DNA of 64,000 bases from Solidesulfovibrio magneticus RS-1 (GTDB lineage: Bacteria > Desulfobacterota > Desulfovibrionia > Desulfovibrionales > Desulfovibrionaceae), in NCBI RefSeq assembly GCF_000010665.1, contig NC_012796.1, forward strand, positions 5,046,001 to 5,110,000, written 5' to 3'. Under the pieces are notes generated by a model, which worked only from the letters and a program-made list of their open reading frames with translations, made no database searches and was not told the DNA's origin. How positions within the stretch are numbered: the stretch's first letter is position 1; each line of letters opens with the position of its first letter. Below are positions 30,114 through 38,647 of the stretch, in pieces. The translations under genes and the position numbers were made by a program.

Positions 30114-30260
30114 GTCCGGCCGCGCGCCGTTTCCCGCTATACCTCGCGGGACGGCGTCGGCCCAGGGAACATGCCCCGTTTTTTCGGGGTTCGCGCGCGT
30201 CTGCCGCCTGACGTCGGCTTGAGCGCCAGGGCAGAGGCGCGCCCAAAGCAAGGGAAAACC

Positions 30261-32282
30261 ATGTCCAACGATTCCATCCGGCCGACGAGCCGGCTGCGCC
30301 GCATTGTTTTTGGCAAATCCATCAACCTGGGCGACCAGTCCATCTTCCACAATCTCTCCCTGGTGGCCTTTTTCGCCTGGGTGGGCCTTGGGGCCGACGG
30401 CCTGTCCTCCTCGTGCTACGGTCCGGCCGAGGCCTTCCTGGCCCTGGGGCAACACACATTTTTGGCCGTCTTCGTGGCCCTGGGCACGGCGCTGACCATC
30501 GGCGTCATCAGCGCCGCCTATTCCCAGATCATCGAGCTTTTCCCCACCGGCGGCGGCGGCTACGTGGTGGCCTCGCGGCTGTTGTCGCCCAAAGTCGGCA
30601 TGGTCTCGGGCTGCGCCTTGCTCATTGACTATGTCCTGACCATTACCTTGTCCGTGGCCAGCGGGGCCGACGCCGTCTTCAGCTTCCTGCCGGCCGCCTT
30701 CCTGCCCTACCGCCTACCCACGGCCGTGGCCGGCGTGGTGGCGCTCATTGTGCTCAATCTGCGCGGGGTCAAGGAATCGGTCATGACCCTGGTGCCCATT
30801 TTCATGACCTTCGTGGCCACCCATGCCGTGGCCATCGGCTACGGCGTGTTCGCCCACCTGTCCGACATGCCGGCCCTGGCCGCCCGCCTGGGCCAGGACG
30901 TGACCGCCGCCCGCAGCGAACTCGGCGGCCTGGGCATGCTGCTTCTGGTGCTGCACGCCTACAGCATGGGCGCGGGCACCTACACCGGCATCGAGGCCGT
31001 ATCCAACGGCCTGCCCATCCTGCGCGAGCCGCGCGAAAAAACCGGCAAGCGCACCATGCTCTACATGGCCCTGTCCCTGACCCTGACCGTGGTCGGCATC
31101 ATCACCTGCTATCTGCTGTTCGACGTGCGGCCCCAGGACGGCAAGACCCTCAACGCCGTGCTGTTCGAAAACGTGGTGGCCGGCTGGGGGCCCGACCTCG
31201 GCGGCGGGTTCGTGCTGGTCACCCTGGTTTCCGAGGCCCTGCTCCTGTTCGTGGCCGCCCAGGCCGGCTTCGTGGACGGGCCGCGCGTGCTGTCCAACAT
31301 GGCCCTGGACCGCTGGCTGCCGGCCCGCTTCGCCTTGCTCTCCGACCGTCTGGTGACCCAAAACGGCATCCTGCTCATGGGCGTCTCGGCCTTGGTCCTC
31401 ATGGTCGTCTCCCACGGCTCGGTGGATCTGCTCATCGTCCTTTACAGCATCAACGTGTTCATCACCTTCGTGCTGTCCCAGCTCGGCATGGTGCGCCACT
31501 GGTGGGAGGTGCGCGGCCAGCGCGTGGCCTGGAAAAAAGGCCTGCTTCTCAACGGCCTGGGCCTGGCCCTGACCCTGTTCATCCTGGTCATGGTCACCTG
31601 GGTGAAATTCTTCGAGGGCGGCTGGGTCACCATCCTCATCACGGCGGGGCTGGCCGCAGCCGCCCTGGGCGTCAAGCGGCACTACGACCGGGTCGGGAGG
31701 CAGATCAAGAAACTCGATGTGCTGCGGGCCGTTGTGGACCCGCAAAATCCCTACACCCCGCCCATTCCCGTCAATCCCGAGCCAGCCGGCCAGCCGGATC
31801 TTGGCGCGCCCACGGCCGTCATCTTCGTCAACGGCTTCAATGGCCTTGGCATCCACACCCTGCTGTCCACGGTGCGGCTTTTCGGCAAGGACATCAAAAA
31901 CTACGTGTTCGTGCAGATCGGGGTGGTGGACGCGGCCGTGTTCCAGGGCGCGGCCGAGCTGTCGCGGCTCAAGGCCGGCATGCAGCGCGACCTGGAATCC
32001 TACGCGGCGGTCATGCGCGAGCGCGGCTTCCACGCCGAGGCCCACTGGGCCGTGGGCACGGACATCGTGGCCGAACTCACGGAGCTGGCCCCGGCCCTGC
32101 GCGAACGCTTTCCCAGGGCGATCTTTTGTGGCGGCCAGCTTGTCTTCGAGAAGGAAACCTTCGTGACGCGCCTGCTCCACAACTACGTGATCTTCGCCCT
32201 CCAGCGCCAACTCTACCGCATGGGACTGCCGTTTATTATCATGCCCGTGCGCCTGGACCTGCCGGAGTGGTTCGCCGACTGA
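30261..32282 (+). CDS. KimA-like potassium/amino-acid permease (APC superfamily)
   Basis: A 673-residue membrane transporter. The N-terminal 450 residues hold about 12 membrane helices of the APC fold (FFAWVGLGADGLSSSCYGPAEAF, IIELFPTGGGGYVVASRLLSPKVG, SGCALLIDYVLTITLSVASGADAVF). The GADGLSSSCYGPEE-like loop is characteristic of KimA-type high-affinity potassium importers. The C-terminal 220 residues are cytosolic. The start at ATG 30261 (MSNDSIRPTSRLRR) is preferred to an upstream in-frame ATG at 30171. The c-di-AMP riboswitch in its leader strongly supports a role in potassium homeostasis. It is a single-gene unit. Confidence 0.88.
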   Translation: MSNDSIRPTSRLRRIVFGKSINLGDQSIFHNLSLVAFFAWVGLGADGLSSSCYGPAEAFLALGQHTFLAVFVALGTALTIGVISAAYSQIIELFPTGGGGYVVASRLLSPKVGMVSGCALLIDYVLTITLSVASGADAVFSFLPAAFLPYRLPTAVAGVVALIVLNLRGVKESVMTLVPIFMTFVATHAVAIGYGVFAHLSDMPALAARLGQDVTAARSELGGLGMLLLVLHAYSMGAGTYTGIEAVSNGLPILREPREKTGKRTMLYMALSLTLTVVGIITCYLLFDVRPQDGKTLNAVLFENVVAGWGPDLGGGFVLVTLVSEALLLFVAAQAGFVDGPRVLSNMALDRWLPARFALLSDRLVTQNGILLMGVSALVLMVVSHGSVDLLIVLYSINVFITFVLSQLGMVRHWWEVRGQRVAWKKGLLLNGLGLALTLFILVMVTWVKFFEGGWVTILITAGLAAAALGVKRHYDRVGRQIKKLDVLRAVVDPQNPYTPPIPVNPEPAGQPDLGAPTAVIFVNGFNGLGIHTLLSTVRLFGKDIKNYVFVQIGVVDAAVFQGAAELSRLKAGMQRDLESYAAVMRERGFHAEAHWAVGTDIVAELTELAPALRERFPRAIFCGGQLVFEKETFVTRLLHNYVIFALQRQLYRMGLPFIIMPVRLDLPEWFAD

Positions 32283-32688
32283 CACGCGGCAAGTTTCTTC
32301 CGGGCCGGCGGTTCCTGCGTCGGCCCGGCCATACCCTGCCCAGCCTTTTCCCAAACCCGACAAGGCCTTGGCGGCAGCCCATCCCGGACGCCATTGCAGC
32401 CATCTGATAATACACTGGAATAGCGGCTATTTTCACCATCAAAAGACGCCCCGGCGCGGCCGACTCGCCGCTGGCGAGGCCCGTGCGCCAGCCCGAAAAA
32501 AATATCCCACGGCCTGGCGCGGCCTTGGCGAGGGAGGGCAATTTCCGGCCCGCGACACCCCCTTGCAATCGTTTGCTCCGGGCGTATGACGGATGCGGCT
32601 TGGGGAAGTGTCGGGGTCGTCCCTGCCCTGCGCGTTGGGGAGCGCGCGGGGGTCCGCAACTTCGTTATCATACTGGCATCGTTAAAAA
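32283..32688. other. intergenic stretch between the transporter and nrdG
   Basis: About 400 bases without a supported gene. CCGGGCCG (32300-32307) and CGGCCCGG (32321-32328) form a GC-rich hairpin that probably ends the transporter transcript, though it lacks a T-run. The last 50 bases before nrdG are AT-richer and may hold its promoter. No NrdR-box pair was recognised. Confidence 0.5.
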
Positions 32689-33354
32689 ATGACCTATCCA
32701 TCCGCCTGGGAGCTCGTGCGTGGCATCGAGCCCATGTCCCTTTGCGATTGGCCGGGGCGACTGACCGCCGTGCTGTTTTTCGGCGGCTGCAACCTGCGCT
32801 GCCCCCACTGCCATAACGCCGCCCTGGCCTGGACGCCGCAAGCCGGCGCCGCGCCCCTGACCGAAAAGGCCGTACGCCGGTTCGTCGAAGCACGACGCCG
32901 CTGGCTCGACGGGCTGGTCATCACCGGCGGCGAACCCACCCTGACCCCGGGGATGCCCGGCCTGGCCGCCGCCGTGGCCGCCTCGGGGTTGCCGGTCAAG
33001 GTCGACTCCAACGGCCTGCGCCCGGACGTCCTGGCCCGCCTTCTGGAAAGCCACCCGGACATTTACCTGGCCGTGGACGTCAAAGCGCCCTTTGCCAAGT
33101 ACCCGCTGGTCACCGGCGGCCTGGCCGAGGCCTCCGACGCCGCCAAGCGCCTGGGCGAGGTCTTCGCCCTGGCCACGGCCCATCCCGGGCGCATCCAATT
33201 TCGCGCCACCCGCGTGCCCGAACTGACGGACGACGACATCAGGGAGGTGGAGTCGCTGCTGCCGCCCGGACACGCGTTGACCATCCAACCGTTTCGACCG
33301 CTGCCGCGCCGCAGGGAGGAGAAGGCCGATGCCCAAGCAAATTCGCAAGCGTGA
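32689..33354 (+). CDS. nrdG: anaerobic ribonucleoside-triphosphate reductase activating protein (radical SAM)
   Basis: A 221-residue radical SAM activase that installs the glycyl radical on NrdD. The cluster motif is in GGCNLRCPHCHN (Cys-x3-Cys-x2-Cys, residues 34-41), and the SAM-binding GGE in VITGGEPTL follows. The MSLCDWPGRLTAVLFFGGC opening is typical. It overlaps nrdD by 26 bases, so the pair is coupled. No Shine-Dalgarno is obvious at 32689. Confidence 0.93.
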   Translation: MTYPSAWELVRGIEPMSLCDWPGRLTAVLFFGGCNLRCPHCHNAALAWTPQAGAAPLTEKAVRRFVEARRRWLDGLVITGGEPTLTPGMPGLAAAVAASGLPVKVDSNGLRPDVLARLLESHPDIYLAVDVKAPFAKYPLVTGGLAEASDAAKRLGEVFALATAHPGRIQFRATRVPELTDDDIREVESLLPPGHALTIQPFRPLPRRREEKADAQANSQA

Positions 33355-35383
33355 CGGATGCCTGGAAACCTGGTCCAGCCAGCGGATCGCCCAGGCGATC
33401 CTCAAAGCACTCAAGGCCAGCGGCATCCAGGACCCGATCCTGGCGGCGCGCCTGGCCGGCAAGGTCGAGGGCAAGCTTGAGGAACTCGGCAACGACGTGC
33501 CCGAGCAGGAGCATGTCCAGGACGCGGTGGAGCTGGTGCTCATGGAGTCGCGGCTTTTCGCCGTGGCCCGGCGCTACATCGTCTACCGCGAAAAACGCCG
33601 GGAGCTGCGCGAGCAAAAGGCCGCCTTCCTCGACATCGCCGACGTCATCGACACCTATATCGCCAAGACCGACTGGCGGGTGGCGGAAAACGCCAACATG
33701 AACCACAGCTTCCAGGGCCTCATGCTCCACCTGTCGGGCACGGTGCAGGCCCGGTACGCCCTGGAAAAATATCCCGAGGAAGTGCGCGCCGCCCACGAGC
33801 ACGGCTATTTCCACATTCACGACCTGTCCTTTGGCCTGGCCGGCTACTGCGCCGGCTGGAGCCTGCGCGACCTCCTGCTCGAAGGCTTCAACCTCGCCGG
33901 CCGCTCCTGCGCCGGACCGCCCCGCCACTTCGACACGGCCCTGGGGCAGATGGTCAATTTTCTGGGCACCCTGCAAAACGAATGGGCCGGAGCCCAGGCG
34001 TTCAACAACGTCGACACCTACCTGGCCCCCTTCATCCGCCAGGACGGCCTGACCTATAAAGAAGTCAAGCAGGCCATGCAGAAGTTCGTCTTCAACCTCA
34101 ACACCACCTCGCGCTGGGGCGGCCAAAGCCCGTTCACCAACCTCACCTTTGATCTTTCCCCGCCCAAGCACTTGGCCAATGAGGCCGTCATCATCGGCGG
34201 CAAAATGCAGGACGCCGTCTACGGCGACTTCGGGCCGGAAATGGCGATGATCAACAAGGCCTTCCTGGAGGTCATGGCCGGGGGCGACTACGACGGCCGC
34301 ATTTTTTCCTTCCCCATCCCGACCTACAACGTCACCAAGGACTTTCCCTGGGACTCCGAGATCGGCACGCTGCTGCTGGAGATGACGGCCAAATACGGCG
34401 CGCCGTATTTCCAGAACTTCATCAATTCCGACCTCTCGCCCGAGGACGTGCGTTCCATGTGCTGCCGGCTGCAGATGGATTTGCGCCAGCTGCGCAACAA
34501 GGTGGGCGGGCTCTTCGGGGCCGGCGACCTGACCGGGTCGGTGGGCGTGGTGACGCTCAATCTCCCCAAGTTGGCGTTTCTGGCCCAGGGCGAGGAGGAT
34601 TTCCTGGATCTTGTGGCCGAATACGCCGAGCTGGCCAAGACGGCCCTGGAATTCAAGCGCAAGATGATCAGCGACAATCTGGAGCGGGGGCTTTTCCCCT
34701 GGACCAAGCGCTACCTCAAAAACGGCTTCAAGGGCCACTTCTCCACCATCGGCTTGGTCGGCGGCCACGAGGCCTGCCTGAACCTGCTCGGCAAGGGCAT
34801 CGAGACCGAGGCCGGGGTGCGGCTCATGACCCGTATGCTGGAGCATCTGCGCGAGGTGACCTCGCGCTTTCAGGAAGAGACCGGCAACCTCTACAACCTC
34901 GAGGCCACGCCGGCCGAGGGCACAAGCTACCGGCTGGCGAAAATCGACAAGGCGCTGTACGCCGACATCAAGGCCTCGGGCAACGGCACGCCCTACTACA
35001 CCAATTCCACGACCCTGCCGGTGGGGCTGTCGCGCGACGTGTTCGCCGCCCTGGAGCATCAAAACAAGCTCCAGCCGCTCTACACCGGCGGCACAGTGTT
35101 CCACACCTACCTGGGCGAAGCCGTGGCCGACGTGGAGGCGCTCAAGTCGTTTATCGTCAAGGCCTTCACCATGACGAAGATTCCGTACCTCTCCATCACG
35201 CCGACGTTTTCGGTGTGCAAGGAGCACGGCTACGTCAAGGGCGAGCATTTCGAGTGTCCGCAGTGCGGCGCGCCCTCGGAAGTGTTCACGCGCATCGTGG
35301 GCTATTACCGGCCGGTGTCCTTGTGGAACAAGGGCAAGCAGGCGGAGTATGCGGAGAGGCTGACGTACGGGGAGATTTGCTAG
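33329..35383 (+). CDS. nrdD: anaerobic (class III) ribonucleoside-triphosphate reductase
   Basis: A 684-residue glycyl-radical enzyme reducing NTPs to dNTPs under strict anaerobiosis. An N-terminal ATP-cone (KRDGCLETWSSQRIAQAI, about 1-90) gives allosteric control. The catalytic barrel follows (HEHGYFHIHDLSFGLAGYCAGW). The C-terminus has a zinc site, CKEH and CPQCG, and the radical glycine at Gly658 in RIVGYYRPVSLWNKG. The start overlaps nrdG and has a GGAGGAGAAGGCC ribosome site. A strong terminator follows 37 bases after the stop. Confidence 0.96.
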   Translation: MPKQIRKRDGCLETWSSQRIAQAILKALKASGIQDPILAARLAGKVEGKLEELGNDVPEQEHVQDAVELVLMESRLFAVARRYIVYREKRRELREQKAAFLDIADVIDTYIAKTDWRVAENANMNHSFQGLMLHLSGTVQARYALEKYPEEVRAAHEHGYFHIHDLSFGLAGYCAGWSLRDLLLEGFNLAGRSCAGPPRHFDTALGQMVNFLGTLQNEWAGAQAFNNVDTYLAPFIRQDGLTYKEVKQAMQKFVFNLNTTSRWGGQSPFTNLTFDLSPPKHLANEAVIIGGKMQDAVYGDFGPEMAMINKAFLEVMAGGDYDGRIFSFPIPTYNVTKDFPWDSEIGTLLLEMTAKYGAPYFQNFINSDLSPEDVRSMCCRLQMDLRQLRNKVGGLFGAGDLTGSVGVVTLNLPKLAFLAQGEEDFLDLVAEYAELAKTALEFKRKMISDNLERGLFPWTKRYLKNGFKGHFSTIGLVGGHEACLNLLGKGIETEAGVRLMTRMLEHLREVTSRFQEETGNLYNLEATPAEGTSYRLAKIDKALYADIKASGNGTPYYTNSTTLPVGLSRDVFAALEHQNKLQPLYTGGTVFHTYLGEAVADVEALKSFIVKAFTMTKIPYLSITPTFSVCKEHGYVKGEHFECPQCGAPSEVFTRIVGYYRPVSLWNKGKQAEYAERLTYGEIC

Positions 35384-35420
35384 CGGACGCGGGGCTTCCC
35401 GGACCAAGGAAAACGCTTTG

Positions 35421-35457
35421 ACCGCCGGAGACGCAGGACGCGTCTCCGGCGGTTTTT
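35421..35457 (+). terminator. strong intrinsic terminator after nrdD
   Basis: ACCGCCGGAGACGC (35421-35434) pairs perfectly with GCGTCTCCGGCGGT around a 5-base loop and runs directly into TTTTTT. Confidence 0.92.
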
Positions 35458-35520
35458 TGTTGCTCGCCGGCCGCTGTCGGCCCCTGGACAGCGTTTGCCC
35501 CATGTGCTTGATTGGCGAGC

Positions 35521-35835
35521 ATGGAACGCGCGCAAATCCAGTCCGTCGCCGACGCCATCGTTCGGGCCTTCGCCCCCCGCCGCATCATCCTTTTTGGCAG
35601 CCATGCCCGGGGCGAAGCCAAGCCGGACAGCGACATCGACCTCTACGTGGAGATGGAAACCGATCTGCGCCCGCCGGCTCGTGCCGCCGCCATCGCCGCC
35701 CTGTTCGGGCTGCGCACCTGGTCCATGGACGTGCTGGTGCATACGCCGGAGGAAGCCGCCCGGCTGTCGCGACAACCGGCGTCGTTTCTTTCGCGCATCC
35801 AGGCCGAAGGCGTGGTGCTCCATGAACGAACGTGA
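35521..35835 (+). CDS. MNT-type nucleotidyltransferase (probable antitoxin)
   Basis: A 104-residue minimal nucleotidyltransferase with the signature IILFGSHARGEAKPDSDIDLYV (active-site GSx10DxD, about residues 26-43) and a third acidic residue in SMDVLV. The start is placed at ATG 35521; a TTG three codons earlier is in frame. It overlaps the HEPN gene by 14 bases. MNT/HEPN pairs work as toxin-antitoxin systems in which the MNT protein adds AMP to and silences the HEPN RNase; that function is inferred for this pair. Confidence 0.88.
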   Translation: MERAQIQSVADAIVRAFAPRRIILFGSHARGEAKPDSDIDLYVEMETDLRPPARAAAIAALFGLRTWSMDVLVHTPEEAARLSRQPASFLSRIQAEGVVLHERT

Positions 35836-36217
35836 CGCCACCGTCCGGCGTTGGCTGGCCAAGGCCGAAAACGATCTCCTCAATATTCGCAACAACCTGC
35901 ATGCGCCCCGGGTTCCCTGGGATACGGTGTGTTTTCATGCCCAGCAAGCAGCGGAAAAATACCTCAAGGCTTTTCTGGTAGCCCAGGACGTGCCGCCGCC
36001 GCGCTCCCATGATTGCATCGCGCTGCTGGCCTTGTGCACGGGCCATGCGCCGAAACTGGCCGCCTTGGAAGCGGCATGCCGCCGTCTGACCTACTTCGGC
36101 ACGGCCTCCCGCTACCCCGACGACCTCTACGAACCGGACGAGGAAGATGGAAGAAACGCTTTCGGGGCCTCGCTTGAGGTGCAACAAGCGATTCTTGCCT
36201 CATTAAAATTCATATAA
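35822..36217 (+). CDS. HEPN-domain protein (probable toxin partner)
   Basis: A 131-residue HEPN protein of the common type with RRWLAKAENDLLNIRNNL, CFHAQQAAEKYLKAFLVA and RSHDCIALLALC. The classical RNase motif R-x4-6-H is not clearly present (R-S-H and R-N-N-L-H occur instead), so nuclease activity is uncertain. It starts inside the MNT gene (14-base overlap), a typical arrangement. The pair lies between the nrdD terminator and hflX. Confidence 0.85.
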   Translation: MNERDATVRRWLAKAENDLLNIRNNLHAPRVPWDTVCFHAQQAAEKYLKAFLVAQDVPPPRSHDCIALLALCTGHAPKLAALEAACRRLTYFGTASRYPDDLYEPDEEDGRNAFGASLEVQQAILASLKFI

Positions 36218-36351
36218 CAACCGCCACGTGCCGGAAGGCTGTGCCCGGCGCCCTCCCCCTTGCCTCGCCCTTCCCTGCCGCGCTACATGTCGTCAACAGG
36301 ACGCCCTGTCGCGTCCGCGCCCTTTCACCCCGCTAACCAAAGGATTCCGCC

Positions 36352-38076
36352 ATCGCCGCCAAAGTCGAAGGCAACATCGTCGGGCTCAAGCCCAGCCAGC
36401 TCAAAGCCCTGGAACGCCTGGGCACCCGCCGCTATCCATCGGTCGGCGGCTACACCGTGGACCAGGCCCGGGAACTCGCCGCCATCTCCTACGGCATCGG
36501 CCGGCAGGTCGGTCTGCTCATCGACCGCAAGGGCCGGCCGGCCCATATCATCGTCGGCAGCCAAAAGGGCATCCTGATCCCCGAACTCGACCGGGCGCGC
36601 TTAAGCGCCGGGCGACTTCGCGGGCTGCGCCTGCTCCACACCCACCTGGCCGGCGAGGGCTTAAACGAAGAAGACCTTACCGACATGCTGTTTCTGCGCC
36701 TGGACTCCGTGGCCGCCCTGACAGTGGACGGCATGGCCCAGCCGGCGACGCTGCACATGGCCCATTTGCTGCCGCCCGGTGCCGGCGACGCGCCCTATGA
36801 CGTGCTGCCGCCGCGCCCCTTTGACCGGGTAGAGGAAGATTGCAATGCCCTGGCCGAAGCCCTGGAAGCCGAGCTGGCCCGCGAGGGCGAGCGCATCGAC
36901 GCCCCGGGCAAGGCGGCCTCGGGCCGGGAAAAGGCGGTGCTGGTCAGCGTTGCCACCGCGCCCAAGGCCGTGCAGGACGCTTCTCTCGACGAGCTGGCCG
37001 CCCTGGCCGACACGGCCGGGCTGGACGTGCCGGAACGGGTGGTGCAGCGCGTGTCGGCCATCAATCCCAAGTTTCTGCTCGGCAAGGGAAAACTCGCCGA
37101 AATCGAGATCGTGGCCCTGCGGGCCGGAGCGTCACTGCTCGTCTTCGACGGCGAACTCTCGCCCTCCCAGATCCGCAACCTGGCCGAGGTGACCCAGCTG
37201 CGGGTCATCGACCGCACCCAGCTGATCCTGGACATCTTCGCCCAGCACGCGGCCACCCGCTCGGGCAAGCTGCAGGTCGAGATGGCCCAGCTCAAATACC
37301 TGCAACCGCGTCTGGTGCGCCAGGATCGAGCCATGTCGCGGCTCATGGGCGGCATCGGCGGCCGGGGACCGGGCGAGACCAAGCTCGAAGTGGACCGGCG
37401 GCGCATCCGCGAACGCATCGGCCGCATCAAGGACGAACTGAAAGAACTGCGCAAGCGCCGGGCCGCCGCCCGGGCCGGCCGGGCCAGGGCCGGGCTGCCG
37501 GTGGTGTCGCTTGTCGGCTACACCAACGCCGGCAAATCGACCCTGCTCAATACCCTGACCGGCAGCGCCGTGCTGGCCGAGAACCGGCTTTTCGCCACCC
37601 TGGACCCGACCAGCCGCCGGCTGCGTTTCCCCAGCGACCACGAGATCATCCTGACCGATACCGTGGGCTTTATCCGCGAGCTGCCCAAGGAGCTCAAAGA
37701 AGCGTTCCGGGCCACCCTGGAGGAGCTGGAAGCGGCCGACCTGCTGGTGGCCGTGGCCGACGCCTCCCACCCCGAGGTGGAAGCGCAGGCCGCCGCCGTG
37801 GCCGACATTCTCCAGGAAATGGAGCTTGGCGACACGCCGCGCCTGTTTGTACTCAACAAGTGGGACGCTGTGTCCGAGGAGCGCCGGTGGGAGCTGCGCA
37901 ACCTCTTTCCCGAGGCCATCGCCCTGTCGGCCAAGACCCGCGACGGGCTGTCCGAACTGACCGAGGCCGTACTGGCCCGGGTGCGTAGTGGGCCGGGGGT
38001 TCGGGTGGGACGAGCGGAGGGGGCGGAAGACGCTTCCACGGACGAGGGGATTCCCGAGCCTTCCGCAACGCCGTAA
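36352..38076 (+). CDS. hflX: GTPase HflX, apparently starting at an ATC codon
   Basis: A ribosome-associated GTPase that splits stalled ribosomes. It has an N-terminal HflX domain (NPKFLLGKGKLAEIE), the glycine-rich GGIGGRGPGETKLE linker, then the G domain: G1 GYTNAGKST, G3 DTVGFI, G4 NKWD, G5 SAKTRDG. The homologous region extends upstream of the first GTG (36457), to KVEGNIVGLKPSQLKALERLGTRRYP. In frame between the TAA at 36334 and that GTG there is no ATG, GTG or TTG, but ATC at 36352 sits seven bases after AAAGGA. I therefore place the start at ATC, giving 574 residues; this is inferred, and GTG 36457 is the fallback (539 residues). Confidence 0.92.
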   Translation: MAAKVEGNIVGLKPSQLKALERLGTRRYPSVGGYTVDQARELAAISYGIGRQVGLLIDRKGRPAHIIVGSQKGILIPELDRARLSAGRLRGLRLLHTHLAGEGLNEEDLTDMLFLRLDSVAALTVDGMAQPATLHMAHLLPPGAGDAPYDVLPPRPFDRVEEDCNALAEALEAELAREGERIDAPGKAASGREKAVLVSVATAPKAVQDASLDELAALADTAGLDVPERVVQRVSAINPKFLLGKGKLAEIEIVALRAGASLLVFDGELSPSQIRNLAEVTQLRVIDRTQLILDIFAQHAATRSGKLQVEMAQLKYLQPRLVRQDRAMSRLMGGIGGRGPGETKLEVDRRRIRERIGRIKDELKELRKRRAAARAGRARAGLPVVSLVGYTNAGKSTLLNTLTGSAVLAENRLFATLDPTSRRLRFPSDHEIILTDTVGFIRELPKELKEAFRATLEELEAADLLVAVADASHPEVEAQAAAVADILQEMELGDTPRLFVLNKWDAVSEERRWELRNLFPEAIALSAKTRDGLSELTEAVLARVRSGPGVRVGRAEGAEDASTDEGIPEPSATP

Positions 38077-38168
38077 GACACGACGCCGGGGCAGAGCACT
38101 CGCCGAAGCGCTGCACTCCTCCCCCCTAGAAAAGGACTCTTCCAACTCGCGGCTTGAAAAGGACCTCC

Positions 38169-38633
38169 ATGGCGACAAGCTTCCCTCCCTGGCTCATCTG
38201 GTTTGTGGTCGGCCTTGCCGTTTCCTTGTCGGAGCTGGTTCTCCCAGGCTTTGTCATCCTTTTCTTTGGCCTGGGATGTTTCGGCGCCGCCGTCCTCGCG
38301 GCCGCCCTTCCCGACGCCTATGCGGCCCAGGTGGCCACGTTCATCGTGGTCACCTTACTTTCCCTGGCGACCCTGCGCAAAATGGCCATGCGCGTCTTCG
38401 TGGGAAAAAGCGAGGCGGCCCCAGGGGAGGAACGGGACCAGAATTTCGTCAAGGCCCGGGTCGTCATCGACCAAGACCTTGCCCCAGGCCAGGAGACCCA
38501 AGTCCGGTATCGTGGTTCCGTCTGGAGAGCCCGTGCGACGGAACACCTCACCGCCAACACGGAAGTTGAAATTGCGGGTTTTGACCATGCCGACAAGTCT
38601 TGCCTTATCCTGAAGGTCCTCAAACCATCTTGA
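38169..38633 (+). CDS. NfeD-family membrane protein
   Basis: A 154-residue short NfeD: three hydrophobic segments (WLIWFVVGLAVSLSELVL, GFVILFFGLGCFGAAVLAA, VATFIVVTLLSLATL) followed by a small OB-fold domain (KARVVIDQDLAPGQETQVRYRGSVWRAR). The ATG at 38169 follows an AAAGGACCTCC site. NfeD proteins partner with SPFH/stomatin proteins, and the next gene is one, 14 bases away. Function in membrane microdomain organisation is inferred from the family. Confidence 0.9.
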   Translation: MATSFPPWLIWFVVGLAVSLSELVLPGFVILFFGLGCFGAAVLAAALPDAYAAQVATFIVVTLLSLATLRKMAMRVFVGKSEAAPGEERDQNFVKARVVIDQDLAPGQETQVRYRGSVWRARATEHLTANTEVEIAGFDHADKSCLILKVLKPS

Positions 38634-38647
38634 AAGGAGCTTCTCCC

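Noticed and set aside
32213-32893. 226-codon minus-strand frame between the transporter and nrdG
   Set aside because: Arg/Pro-rich translation crossing the start of nrdG; no ribosome site or family match.
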